The notes: generated from the sequence alone by a model not told the origin. A DNA stretch of 64,000 nt from Hippophae tibetana (GCA_037013495.1 CM072812.1:70377340-70441339); one strand, 5' to 3'. Numbered from the stretch's first letter, positions 12,096 to 24,330 are shown. A program made the numbers and translations.

Positions 12096-12460
12096 GATTC
12101 CAATACAAGAAATTTATGGTTCCATTAGGGGCACATTCAAGGTTGCCTTCTCGTTTTGAGCATGATTGTTGTGAACCAACACATTTCTAGTAGTCTCCTT
12201 ATCAAATTGCTCCAATAAATTAATTACTCCTCAATAGGCATCAATTGATTATTCAAGAAAATGATAGAATCAAAGTGAGAATTTTGATTGCTACTCCTAA
12301 CAGCTTCCACAACCCATTTTTTTCTTTATTTGAGGTCGTGGTTTTTTCCTTTGCGTTTTACTTTAGCAACTTGTTTGCCTTTATTAGGTAGTGGTACATC
12401 ACTAGGTTGTTATTGTAGTTAGAATGAAGATTGAACTTGTTCCATACGTTGGTGCAAACA
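12096..12460 (-). mobile_element. LINE, 5' part (ORF1/ORF2 junction) beyond the nested gypsy
   Basis: The minus strand directly right of the gypsy reads INFLYWN, the beginning of the LINE endonuclease. Upstream is a basic, decayed stretch (about 12450-12300) followed by a VHNNHAQNEKATLNVP-like phrase (about 12190-12125), typical of the ORF1 end and the linker before the endonuclease. It is the same LINE as 3400-7114. The 5' end of the LINE is not defined. Confidence 0.65.
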
Positions 12461-13649
12461 TACACTGAAATTTGTATATGAAAATTTGACATATGTTGTA
12501 AATTTTCCATAAAACATATATAAAGTGATTTTAGTTACACAGCACCATGTCTGTTACGCCATATTGCGCACCATTTGTTTGCTAGCTGCTAGATATTTTC
12601 TAATTTGGTTTTCCTCTAGACTTTACTACAAATATATGAAATGTAATGATATTTATTATGTTACTAATATACTTAAAGTGGATTAAAATAGGGTTTTTTA
12701 ATACAATCTGAATTTGGTTTAAATTGATTTGAATTTAAAAATTTTTAATTTGAATTTAATTTGATTAAATCTAAATTCCAAAACATTGAATTTATCTAGA
12801 TCAAATAATATCGAAATAAAATTATAACTTATAAATTATTGTCATATATAAAACATAATATATATATATATATTTAAATTATAAATTGATATAATGTTAT
12901 TAAAATTTATTATTTATACTATTAATAGAATAATGCTTGAAAACTTAGAATAACGTTCCCATAATTAAATATAATAAGAATGAATTTGTATATTTTTTTC
13001 GTTGTTATAAAATAACTTTACTAAAAAGTTTAAGAAAAGACAAAAATGTAAAGATATGATAGTGGGCCATGTTTCGCTTAATACATGTGTCATAAAATTT
13101 ATACAAACACATGGAAAAGGAATACTTTTTATGTGTTCGAAAATTTAGACAAACACAAGGAAATGAATACTCTTCATGCTGTTACACAGGAGGAAAGAGT
13201 TTAATACAAACGCAAACATTTCCATTGCCAATTGATTTTTAAAGCAAACCAAACAACTCAAAATGAAAATTTATTACATTCCAATCTTCTATACGATAAA
13301 CCAAAAACCATCTTTATTGAATGATTAGAGATATTTAATATTTATATTTAATTATTTAAAATAAAATAATAATTTATTGTAATTATGATATGTATAATAT
13401 TTAAATATAAAATATTATAAAATTAGATAGGTATTTATTCATAATTTTAACTGGATTCGAATCAAACTTTCTCGAATAATAAAATCTATCAATCTAAATA
13501 TAATTAAAATCTGAATAGATTATATATTTTTCAATCAAATCCAATTCGATTATAAAATATATCAATCTAATCTGACCTAAATCTAATAGATTGAATTATA
13601 TTTCTCAATTTAGATGGATTAATAGGATTATTTACTATCCTTCTGGTGT
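12461..13649. other. AT-rich gene-free DNA
   Basis: No gene was recognised. A (TA)n run lies at about 12858-12873. An imperfect direct repeat of about 39 bases (core AAATTTA.ACAAACACA.GGAA) occurs near 13096 and 13141. The stretches 12680-12790 and 13440-13640 share AATC/GATT-rich wording (such as ATCTGAATT and AATCCAATTCGATT) like the subterminal parts of hAT-type elements, but no clean terminal repeats were found. Confidence 0.5.
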
Positions 13650-15180
13650 GTGATTATGGTTGAAATCTTTAGACTTCAAGTTTTATCTCCTAACGATGAT
13701 GATGAATAGAACAAATAGGTGTTCTTGTTAATTCCAACTATACTAGTTCTCCAACTAAAACCTCTTTATGTGTAAATAGTATGTGTTTTTTAAAAACACC
13801 ATAAAACCAATCAAGAAACAACTTTTCTCTCACAATATTGTTTGGATAATTTTATTTTCCAATTTTTTTGATGTTATTGTGTAGAAAATTCTCCAATTCT
13901 CTATGATTTTGCCCTTGGAACAAGGGAAAATGATGTGCCTAAATAGTATCAAAATGTATCACAAGTTGATTAGTAATCAAAGACTTAATTATACTAACTT
14001 GGAGAGCACTTCACACAATCAAATTGTGATATAATAGGCAATTCCCACACTCTCTGCCTCTTACATGCCTCAAGATAATTCTATTCCATTTTGAGAGTCC
14101 CATTTATTTCAATTAAGATTAATCTTTAATCCAATTTAACATTTACTAAAATGTCGTTGTTTGTCCCATAAGCTTTAAATGCTACAAAATATTTAAACTT
14201 TATATTTTGATATTTTAACTAATTCATATAATTATTTACTCAAATTAAATAATACACAGTTAATTTCATGGATTAAAAAGCCATGTCAAAATTATTATTT
14301 TACCACTACATATTTATTTGATATTTATGATCATTATATATTGTCTTAATAAATAATAAGAATTTTGATTAATAAAAAAATAATTTCAAAATAATTATCT
14401 ATTTGTTTTGAAAACACTGTCATCCACTCGTTATTAATAAGAAGACTTACGACTCGATAAAACCGTGAATTCAAACTTAAATAAGTACTTGACACATTAA
14501 CCCATTTTCTTAATTAATGATCAATACTTGTTAATCTCAGAGTTACTCTATTTGAGATTAAACTCTTGTATATCAAAGCTAATAATTACTCAATCCAATA
14601 TAGTTAAGTAATCTATTGATATAACAATTATGTGCAATTAAATCCTCTATATTTAGTTTGTAATCGACCGAGGACTTTAAATCCATTTTAGCTTCTCTAT
14701 TACATATCTCTTTGAATACCTACAATGTATATGAACAACTATCTATAATAATATTAAAGATTACCTACAATGCATATGAACAACTATCTATAATAATATT
14801 AAAGATTATGCACAATTATCCAAGCTCTGTATTACTAAACAAGGAAACTACTATATAATATCTATAAACAAACGAGTGGATGTTATATCTTATGAGATAA
14901 CCTTTCAGCCCATCTTAAAGACCTAGATATCAAGATACAAATTATATTAATCTACTAGTATTGGCATCACTGAGTAAGTTAAATATTAAGGTACTATATC
15001 AAAGGGCTAGCTAAATCACTTAGAATTAAGATCATTTGACACATGGTCATCAAAATGAAAAATAGAAACATGTATGGGTAAATAAATACTAACATTATTT
15101 ATAATATGTCTGGTCCAGTTCTATACAATCAACTATTGTACAAAGCTTCTAACTAGATGTCTACAGATCAGTTACCCTAG
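13650..15180 (-). repeat. Probable LTR of an old copia element
   Basis: Gene-free sequence on the 3' side (minus strand) of a copia RNase H remnant (15291-15418). Its wording, such as GACATCTAGTTAGAAGC on the minus strand and a GGGACTCTCAAAATGGAATAG phrase near 14095-14075, resembles long LTRs of plant Ty1/copia elements. Boundaries and a second LTR were not found, so this is an inference from position and style. Confidence 0.35.
14717..14806. repeat. 45-bp tandem duplication
   Basis: Two adjacent 45-base copies (14717-14761 and 14762-14806) start TACCTACAATG and end ATTAAAGAT. They differ at a single T/C position. The near-identity points to a recent local duplication. Confidence 0.9.
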
Positions 15181-15183
15181 GTA

Positions 15184-15290
15184 AGGGTGTGCAAAAAATC
15201 CGATCATCTGATCCGATCAGCTGATTTTTCATCCGTTAAGTGCGGATCGAATGATGGATTTCACTACGATTTATCTGATTCTAACCCCAT
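15184..15290. mobile_element. Orphan hAT-like element end
   Basis: AAGGGTGTGCAAAAAATCCGATC followed by GATCCGATC and GCGGATCGAATG closely resembles the terminus and subterminal repeats of the hAT element at 26948-31252 (TAGGGGTGAGCAAAATATC, then repeated ATCCGATC). No matching opposite end or target duplication is visible nearby, so it is probably a truncated or solo end. Confidence 0.4.
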
Positions 15291-15418
15291 CATTTTTTGA
15301 TGACTCTTAAAACTCTTGGTAAGTAGTGTGTCACGGTAAACAAGTTAGTAAACTTATTCTTGAAAGTATCTTTAAGAGTGTGTAATCTACCTATTGAACA
15401 ATATCTCATATTAAATGA
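15291..15418 (-). pseudogene. copia RNase H remnant, left of the CACTA insertion (fossil)
   Basis: Minus-strand sequence with the HIEHKYHLI signature near the C-terminal end of copia RNase H lies directly at the left CACTA boundary. The matching upstream part is at 23938-24330. It is badly broken and old. Confidence 0.6.
15416..15418. repeat. CACTA target-site duplication (left)
   Basis: TGA directly before CACTACTACAAAG, matched by TGA at 23938-23940 directly after the terminal TAGTG. A 3-bp duplication is the rule for CACTA (En/Spm) elements. Confidence 0.85.
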
Positions 15419-15660
15419 CACTACTACAAAGAAAGGATTTTAAGTCAGTTATTAATCGACTTAAAGGGGATTTAAAGTTGGTTCACCAAACTAACTTTAA
15501 ACAAGGTGACTTAAAGTTTAAAGTCGGTTCACAGATAGAATCAACTTTAAATTTTAAGTAGGTCCTACGTGTCAATTGACTTTAAATTTTAATTCATATC
15601 TACATGTTAATTGACTTAAAATTTTAAGTCCGTTCATTGATAAAACCAACTTAAAATACT
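15419..15660. repeat. CACTA left terminal and subterminal repeats
   Basis: After the 13-bp terminal repeat come several direct and inverted copies of a TTTAAAGTCGGTTCAC / CCAACTTTAAA motif (about 15430-15660). Such arrays are the usual binding sites for the TNPA-class protein of CACTA elements. Confidence 0.75.
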
Positions 15661-15829
15661 ATAATCCTTTTCAAACATTTTTTTGTTTATTTTCTGCTAG
15701 CCTCATTGCATTTTTTTGATCACATAATAGCAAAAAAAAACAAATTATATTTAAAAGAGTTTTTAAATACATTCTATTAATAAACAAATATATTTATAAC
15801 AAAAATTAATTTATGTACAATACACACAC

Positions 15830-15864
<35 letters not shown>

Positions 15865-16139
15865 ACTTAATTATAATATCATTAAATAATATAAGATACC
15901 TTTCCTATTCAATATCATCATATTCTTGTTCTGATTGTTCTTGTGATCTTATAATTTCAAGCATGTGTTATGCCCATTCTTCTCATAAATTATCAAAAAT
16001 TTGCATGTTATAACCCGATTTGTTCCAACCAAAGAACTACATATATTTAAATTCAAAATAAAAATTTAATATCATGAATTCATAAAAAATAATTTATATA
16101 TGTTAAAAAAATACATTCGTAAAAGAGATTACCACATCT
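15661..16139. other. Non-coding part of the CACTA element with a TA microsatellite
   Basis: Between the subterminal array and the peptidase-like region. It includes a (CA)n/(TA)n run at about 15822-15864. A short plus-strand open frame over the run is low-complexity Tyr/Ile and not a gene. Confidence 0.6.
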
Positions 16140-17500
16140 TTAATTGACATGTTGATATTTGAGATTATTTCGCTCATAAATTTCATGACAAAGTAACCAT
16201 ACATGACTCTATCATTTTGTTATGGAATCTAAAAAAAAAATTATACATTGTTTATCAATTTGAACATTTTTATTATTCAATAGTAAAATTCATTAAATTA
16301 TTAATATTCACTTATACATACCATAACTTTGTCCCATATAAGCTTATCTAATTTTTTAAGGACAATTCCCTTACTCTTATTCCATACCTTCCATGCTCTA
16401 TCAAAGTTCAAAACAATTATATTTTTATTAAATATTACAAAGAACAATAGAAGAAAAATAGCTAGTTATAACTCTTACATTTCAACAATTCTTTTTGTGT
16501 ATTTATTCAATTCTATGAAGCTGAGTCATATTACCAAAAATTATTGTCATATAGATCAAGGATTACCAACATCCAATGATCTTTGCCTTGTTCAAACTTT
16601 AGTCGCCAAGGGATTATCAACTTTTGATTTCTGTGAAGTGTTAATGCCCTATCACATAATTGTTGAGATTTGATGCTAACATCATGCTCTTGATATTGAT
16701 TGACAAATGATGAATCATAGAACATTATTAAATGTGATAGGTGATTTGCTTGAAGTAGATAATAATATGCCCTATATAAAATTAATATATATATATATAA
16801 ATAATTAGATAATATAAATATAATTATATGCTCTATGTAAATGAAAGTTATTTATTGATTGAGGGCTCACCTTTTTTACACTTGAATTATACTTAAATCA
16901 ATCATTTGAAATTCAAATAATTGCAATATGCATTCGATATATATATATATATGATTATCCAATGTCTATACCACATATTGCTCTAGGAAGTGGCACAGTC
17001 CATCCATCATTTATGCTATTTTTACTCATACCAATAATCATCAAAGAGCCAAGGTTTTTTGGTGAAATTTATAGCATATTCATAATTATACTTTTTCCAT
17101 GGCTACTTATTAAATGACTTTGTATGTGATGATTGTCCACTAGATATTGATTTGCCACGAGATACTTGCTTTGCATCACTTAAATGTGCTGCATTTACCA
17201 ATCATGGTACAATAGACTAAACAAGAGTTATTATATATGTTAGTAACAATAAAAGAAAAATAATATAATACAAATAGTAAAAAAAATATTTTCTTAAGTA
17301 AGATAAATAGTATCATATCAAAATTTAGCACAACTTGATTTGATAGTCAAGCCACATATTGTACAACAGCTTCTTGGACTATGGTAGCTTCATATGGAAT
17401 CGCTAATGGATATTGATGGAGCAATAATTGATCAATTACTATTCACCAATGGTTTACAAAATATTGATTATGAATGTTTTGATCATTGCTCAATTTTTTT
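16140..17500 (-). pseudogene. Ulp1/C48 cysteine-peptidase-like region in the CACTA element
   Basis: The minus-strand segment 16725-16531 ends with KDHWMLVILDLYDN, the block around the catalytic His of C48 (SUMO-protease-like) domains found in plant transposons. Downstream on the same strand, 16400-16140 reads like AWKVWNKSK, then QNDRVMYGYFVMKFMSEII. This corresponds to the family phrase QQ...DCGYYVMRFM. The expected catalytic Cys codon is TAT (Tyr, 16199-16201), one base from Cys, and a stop lies just before it. The part from 16750 to 17500 is likely upstream coding sequence of the same gene, decayed. C48 domains are known in some CACTA elements and MULEs. Here it cannot be an active peptidase. 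Confidence 0.6.
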
Positions 17501-17599
17501 ACCGTTTGAATAGCAACATAGTCCGTAAATGATGGATCTTTCAACAAGCATTTCATATTTTATAAAATATTAAGCGTTATATATAATAAAAAATAAAAA

Positions 17600-19300
17600 T
17601 AATATACTATCTACATAAGCTTTAAATGTTACCATAAATGATTCATCAAATGGAGGAGGACTCCCATGTGGGGTAGCTATTACTTGATTGCATCGATATT
17701 CCTAGCATAAATGGGGGACCAATAGGATGGATATATCCTATAGAGGATATAGGTTGGCCATAAGATTTCATGGGTGGAATGCCTAGCATGGATAGTGGCA
17801 TTTAGGGCATGCCTTGATTGTAGTACGGTAGCATCTCTGACATGTGTTGTAATTGAGCTTGGAAACTCTAAAATAGCTTTAAATTGGCAATCTCACTTAA
17901 CATTATAGCCTTAAAGGAGTGAAATTCTTCTTAAACTTTATTCAACTTTTCCTTATTAACCATTTTAGGCCTTTGTTTTGGAATATTGAAAAACTCCATA
18001 TAACCATCATATTGGCTTCCTCCCCTAGCACGACCAGGATGATTGGGTCCAAATGCATAATATATCACATATTTTCCTAGTTATTCAATTATTTCACCCA
18101 TGTTAATTTGTTCTTGAAATTTCCTCTATAGATAATAAAAAAATAAAGTATATAATATATTATTACATCAATATGAAAAATCATAAGGACTTTATATCAA
18201 GTTAAATTACTAACCAACTTATTGAGTTGTTCTTCTCCTCGTTTATTCATTGGTTTTGACTTCTTTGTTTTGGGGGTTCTTTGTTTCTATATACAATTAA
18301 GCTCTGGTAATCGATATACCCAGTTCATCTTTCTACATAAATTAAATAAATTTATTAACCAATTTGTTAACTTAAATTATAGAAAAATAAATATAAAAAT
18401 AGTTATAAATTAACAACTTAATATTATCTTTCTTTATCTAGCTTTAGGATTTGATGACCTCTTAGTACGGTTAGGAAGAATATTCTACATTTGTATATTT
18501 TGATGTTCTTCCCTAATGATTTGAAATTCATCCATACATTTATAATCTACGAATTCTTTCCATACTTGGGGTTCAATCCAGGGGTGATCTTTAGGGATTT
18601 TGTATAGTTCATCTTCATTAAGTGGTTCCAAGTATGGAAACACATCATTTTTGACCAATTTGAAAGTTTTGTATTCCTTCCATACCTTATTTGCAATCTT
18701 GTAGCACTTATTTTTTCAATTATCGGGGACTTTAAAATGATTCTATAAAAAATATTTTAGAGGAGATATAATATGTAATTAATTATAAAACAAAAGAAAC
18801 TTACATAAATGGTTTTCCATATCTTGTACTTTTTAGCATTTTCATCCTTACTCCAATCATTTATATTGATTGGTATACTTGACTTCACAAGTCTACCAAT
18901 AGAAAATTTCAATCGTCGGCCATTTTCTCCTAATAGAATACCAATTGCATTGAATTGAACATGTATTCTATCATTTGGAAGTGGCGCATCATGCATATTA
19001 TCCCAACTCCTTCTTTTGAAATTCTCCAATGGATCATTTGGTTCTACAATCTCGGACACCTTAGGATTCATGATATATCTACAAAAAATGATGAAATAGA
19101 AATTAATTTACAATTTTAAGTCCAAACATATAAATAAGAGTTATTAGAATAATATAGAACATACATCATGTTTAATTAGGTTGTTGATCATATATATTCT
19201 TTCACAATCATTTTGATTCTATGACGAAGAATCATCATCATCAACTAGATCATCACATACATTAGGCAATTTGTTTGAGAAATGACTAATATTGGATAAC
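17600..19300 (-). pseudogene. CACTA second ORF, plant transposase (Ptta/En/Spm)-like
   Basis: The best-preserved exon-like piece is 19071-18757. It reads VQFNAIGILLGENGRRLKFSIG, matching the start of the plant transposase domain (family wording: FN..GQPIG.N...F.S.IG...R). An INDWSK block follows shortly after. Further on the minus strand (18700-17940) are pieces resembling the continuation of that domain, then a Pro/Met/Gly-rich region (about 17800-17650). It probably is the DNA-binding partner of the TNP2-type protein. Several stops and probable introns make the gene model uncertain. Confidence 0.6.
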
Positions 19301-19399
19301 ATATCAAGTATGTCATCATCTTCTAAAGCATCACAATGGTAAAAACAAATTTATGAAGGCATTAACATAATATACCATCTTGTGTCAATTTGATCGCTC

Positions 19400-22300
19400 A
19401 TGTAAAATACTTATTTTGCATGAAGTGCTAACATGAAAGGATCACCAGTATGACTATCTTGGATAAGTTTACAAGGGTAAATCCAAAATTGTATATTTTA
19501 TATCCAACATTGATAGCAACTTCGATCCAATCACATAATAATATTGTTTCATGGAAGATCTCATAATTGAATTTCCAAATTTCTTGAATTATACCATAAT
19601 ATGTTCTATGAGAAAGTATAAAATTACCATCTTTTGAACTAGCAGATTGCCTAGTTTTTGCAACCATCTTCACACCACTATTCTAGTTTACTTAGAATTT
19701 GTCCCTTGCTTGTGTAGTAAACCTCAAATCATTAATTGTGAAACTAGAATATAATTGGACCATGTGTAAGCCATTCTAAAGTTTCTATTATTTTATGATT
19801 GAGTTTGTTGATTTCAACTTGAATCTATGCATATAGAAACATGAAATATGTTTTAGAAAACGTTTTAAAACATTATCTAGAAGTATTAATGAATTCTTGT
19901 ATGTGACATTTACATGGTTGCGAAACCAATTAATAAGCTCTCGCTTATGCTCATCGTAAACCCATTTTTCTCTTCCTTTGTTTATAACGAGGATCGATCT
20001 TCAGTAAGTTTAAATGCATTTTGTGATATTATGCAAGATATATCAAATATTCATAATTAATAGTTAAATAAATAATAATTTTATTTTATATGAAAATGTT
20101 GAACCTATCATTACTTATTCTATGTACATTTTTCTCTTTATCATTATTTACCAAAATGATTCGGTATTCCTTTTCCCATCGAGTACAATCAATGAAAAAT
20201 TTATTACTTCCACAGAACATAGGGTTACCTACTTGGATCATGTCATGTTCTAAGAACAACTTGTGTGTAGGATTCCTAATTTCAGTGTAACCACTATAAT
20301 ATTTATAACAAAACTCAAATGGCCTCTTCAACAATGTAACCTTCCATCATACATCATTCATGATGATTTCTATTATTTACATATCCTTTAAGTACTTGTA
20401 TGTATCTCTCAAAAGGATACATCCACCTTAAGTAAATAGGACCATACAATTGAACCTCTTCCAACTAAATTAACACATAAGTGAATCATTATATCGAAAA
20501 AAGAAGGAGGAAAATATTTCTCAAGTAGACATAAATTCTCTACAACATCTTTATGTAAAGAGTTTAACTCACCAATTGATATAGATTTCTTACATATTAT
20601 ATTGAAGAATGAGCAAAGATAAATTATTGATAAACAAACATGTTTTGAAAGAATTTACCTAATAGAAACTGGCAATAACTGTTGCATTAAGATATGATAA
20701 TGATGTGATTTCAATCTATTATGTTTCTTATCAATCATAGACACAAAATTTCTTAAGTTGGATGAGTAACCATTAGAAACTTTCACACTCTCCAAACATT
20801 TACAAAACACATCCTTCTTTTTGTTAACATTGTATATGATGCTAGTGGAAAATATGTTCAATTGTTATCATTTTCTACCCTTGGTGCCAATTCAGGTCAT
20901 ATGCCTAATTTCTTTAAATCATGTCTTTCTTTAATTTCATTCTTCGTTATTCCTGGTATATTAAGTAATGTACATGACATCTTAGATGTGATGAATGTGT
21001 AGGTTTCTCCAATAAGGTAATTCCTAACATATTGATTTTTTATTCCAACAATCATGATCTACTAATTGAGTAACATTTCCATTTTTAGCCCTTTTATTAG
21101 TTGACCACTTTCGTTTTCCACTATTAGTGAGTATTTTTTTTCATCTTTTCATATCGTTTGAATGTTATACCATTTAATTGCCTTAATATCTCAACACCTC
21201 GCAAAGGTTTCGATGTAGGATTATGATCTTCTTCACCATCGAAAGATTTCTTTTGGTATCTAAACTTGTGTTTACATGGTAAAAATCTTCTATGTCTTCT
21301 ATAAAACATCTTTCGTCCATGGACAAGATAATTTGCAGAAGTCTCATCACTACAAATAGGGCATCCTATATAACCTTTTCTTGCATGTCTTGATAAGTTC
21401 TCATAGGTAGGAAAATCATTAATTCTCCATAAAAGGACCCCCCTCAAGTTAAAGTATTTTTATTTATGTGTATCATAAACATTTACACCATTATTCCATA
21501 ACGTCTTTAAATCATCTATCAAAGGCTGTAAATACACATCAATATCAATTTGGGTTGTTTTGGTTCTAAGATGAATAATGTTAGCATCATGAATTTTCTT
21601 TTCATACACAACTAGGGAGGAAGGTTATATGTTACCATAATTACTGGCCAACAATTATATATGTTACTAAGGGAACTGTGTGGATTAATTCCATTAGAAA
21701 AAATTCCAAGAAAAAGATTACACAGATCAGATGCAAATTGAGGAGATAAATTATCCACTACTTTCCAATTTGGAAAATCAAAAGGATGATGTAGCATCCC
21801 ATCATCAGATCAATTCTTTGAATTTCAAGTCAACATGTTTGATGTCTCTTTATTTCTGAACAACCTTTCAAAGCGAGAAATCAGAAGAAAGTACCGAAGA
21901 ACCTTTGTGGGTACACCTTTTTTAGGTGTTGTCTCATTTGTAGCATGCTTCCATCTTGATTCTTTACACATCAGACAATCATCTAATGTCTCATATTCTT
22001 TTTATAAATAATGCAATCATTTGGACGAGCATGAATCTTATGATATTCTATGCCAAATCGACTAATATATTTCTTCCCTTCATATATTAAATATGGAAAC
22101 TCATTACCCTCATAAAACACATATATTAGTACATTTAGTAATTTTGTGAATCCCTTGTCAAAAAAACCTTTTTTTGCCTTCACATTGTACAAATGAACCA
22201 ATCCTGACATTTTAATGTATTTCTGGCACTCTCGATACAACATTTTTTCGTTATCTTTTAGAAAATTTTTAAAGGTTTTGGGATCATCTTCAATAGCATG

Positions 22301-22600
22301 AAACATATTTTTTATATATATATTATGGAGTGTCTATTCTGATAAGATATATATCATCCACCACATTCTTATTTATCTCTTCTCCATGAGTATTATCAAT
22401 ATATTATCCATGATAATACCAAAATTTATAACTCAAAAGAATACCACTACGGATAAGGTGATACTTAATCTCATCAACATCATGAAATTTCTCATTTTTA
22501 TATTTAACACATAGACATCGAATCATACTAATTTTATTATTACTATTTCTCCTGGAAAATTTGAAGAAAAATTTCAACTCTAGAAATGTAGTCCTACTCT
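19400..22600 (-). pseudogene. CACTA transposase, TNP2-type with DUF4218 and DUF4216
   Basis: Minus-strand blocks are in family order. 22306-21983 (HARPNDCIIYKK, corresponding to C.NDC.L) is the start of the TNP2 region. 21447-21124 has INDFPTYENLS, a CPICSDETS block and YRRHRRFLP, all signatures of the Transposase_21/TNP2 core. 20861-20655 (KSHHYHILMQQLLPVSIR) together with a RWMYPFERYIQ-like stretch near 20440-20380 is DUF4218. 19673-19428 (THYYGIIQEIW-like, then FGFTLVNL) is DUF4216. TNP2 is the catalytic transposase that cuts the CACTA ends. Stops between blocks, some of which may lie in introns, indicate that this copy is broken. Confidence 0.8.
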
Positions 22601-23539
22601 ATTCTACACTTTGACATCTAAGATTTATCAATTTTCTATTGATGACATTAAATATATTAATTAAATATGTATCTATAAAATATAAATGCATTAATCACCA
22701 ATATATTTCAGTTATTATTATGTATAAAGTTATAAATTATTAGATTATTCATCAAAACATCATATAAAAATAAATACATAAAATCCAAACAATTACTAAA
22801 GTCATTATAACACACACACACACAAATAAATATATAAATGCATGTAATAATAATAAAGTGAAATTTTTTATTAACAATATATAGAATACACAACCTACGT
22901 AACACATAAAATATATTAATAATATATATATATATATATATATATAATATTTACACATAAAATAACACTTAACAATATATTAATAATATTGTATATAATA
23001 TTAACAATATATATTTCATATATGCATGTTATAATAATAATTTAAGTTTAAAATAAATTAATGTATATATAAAACATAAATATATAAAATTAATTTAAAT
23101 AAATAATTAATTAATTAATTTTCTCTTCTAAACTTGAATAAAAATACACAACCTACATAATACAAAAATATATACAAATAATCAATAACATAATATGCAT
23201 TAAAATAAAAAAATAATTTTACAAAAATTATATAAAAATATAAAATATCAATAAAAGTGCAAAATAATTTATAAAAATACGTACAAGAGTGAAACAAGTG
23301 ACAAAATAAAGAAAATGAAGAAAATGGGTTAGAAGTATTATGCTTAAAAATGATGGATATGGATAAGAAATTAGAGATAAACAAAACCGAACCAACGACG
23401 CCAGAAATGGTGGTTACAAGTGACCGAAAATGAAGAAATAAAACTAGAGAGAATGCATGCTAAAGCTTTGTGTAGGAAATGAGAAGACAAGTTGAAACTA
23501 TGGCAGATGAGAGGAAGAAGAAGAAAAAGGAAATAAAAG
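22601..23539. other. CACTA 5' non-coding region, AT-rich
   Basis: No gene was recognised between the transposase region and the right subterminal array. It has a (CA)n run at about 22810-22824, a (TA)n run at 22922-22946, and AATATATTAATAATAT-type repeats. By orientation this holds the promoter and first intron/leader of the transposase. Confidence 0.6.
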
Positions 23540-23937
23540 ACACGTAGCGTCCATTCTATGTGCCAACCAATAAGATCCACGTGTAGCTTTGATTGACACG
23601 TAGAACCAATGCTACATCCTACGTGTAGTATTGGTTGACATGTAGAATTGACACTACCCATTACATATAGGTTGACATGACAATCAATGCTATAAATGAG
23701 ACATAGCATCGGTTGTACATGTCAATCGATGTTGTTTCACATGTATCGTCCTTCCTATGTGTCAACTGACTTAAAATTACAGGTCAGTTGACGTGTACAA
23801 CTGACACTACGTCTCATATGTAGTGTTAGTTTCCACCTTAATCAATGCTATTTTTTGATTTTTTTGCTATTTTTTAAGTCAATTCAAAAGCATACAAACT
23901 TTAAATCTTGGCTTAAATATTCTTTATTGTAATAGTG
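23540..23937. repeat. CACTA right terminal and subterminal repeats
   Basis: About ten direct and inverted copies of an ACGTGTAG / TTGACACGTAG / CAACTGACA type motif occur between 23540 and 23840. The terminal GTAATAGTG follows. The motif differs from that of the left end except for shared CAACTGACTTAAA wording. Confidence 0.75.
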
Positions 23938-24330
23938 TGATATTTGTGCTCTATATGCCTTTCTCATTTTTTTCTTAATTTTTTGAGTTAGCCTCTACCC
24001 CATTGTTATCAGAGTACATTGTAAATGGCTAATCCATGTTTGGAACAACTTTCAAGTTTTGCAAAAGTTTAGGGATTTATACACCTTATTTGGCTACTTG
24101 ACAAGAGGTAACATATTTGGCTTCAATTGTGAAATTGGCTATATAGCCTTACTTCACACTCCTCCACACTATGGCTTCTCTACCGAGAGTAAACACTTTG
24201 ATTTATGAGAATCCTTGCATGTTTGATTTCTATGTATACTTGCATGCTTGAAAGCTAAAGTTTGTGTATCCTGTGAGATCAAATCACCAATAGAATATAC
24301 CAACATATAATTCCCTATTCTCCAAAGAAA
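23938..24330 (-). pseudogene. copia RNase H remnant, right of the CACTA insertion (fossil)
   Basis: The minus strand shows the copia RNase H signature: an EAKYV...C...AK core followed by YSDNNG (family: E.EY......K...W...L; L..DN..A). With the piece at 15291-15418 it marks one old copia element that the CACTA later entered. It is heavily broken. Confidence 0.7.

Larger units (their letters stand above)
15419..23937 (-). mobile_element. CACTA (En/Spm superfamily) DNA transposon, full length
   Basis: An 8.5-kb element with terminal inverted repeats CACTACTACAAAG (left) and CACTATTACAATA (right, reverse complement), imperfect over 13 bp, and a TGA/TGA target duplication. Genes run on the minus strand, so the functional 5' end is at 23937. 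In order they are a TNP2-type transposase region with DUF4218 and DUF4216 (about 22600-19400), a second transposase-like ORF (about 19300-17600), and an Ulp1/C48 peptidase-like region (about 17500-16140). Subterminal repeat arrays lie at both ends. Several stops break the ORFs, so the copy is not autonomous. It sits in a copia RNase H remnant. Confidence 0.92.

Noticed and set aside
11981-12190. Plus-strand open frame across an LTR
   Set aside because: It is wholly explained by the CpG-rich end of the 5' LTR of a minus-strand gypsy element.
16329-16673. Plus-strand open frame of 114 codons
   Set aside because: It is antisense to the C48-like region of the CACTA element, which has recognisable motifs on the minus strand.
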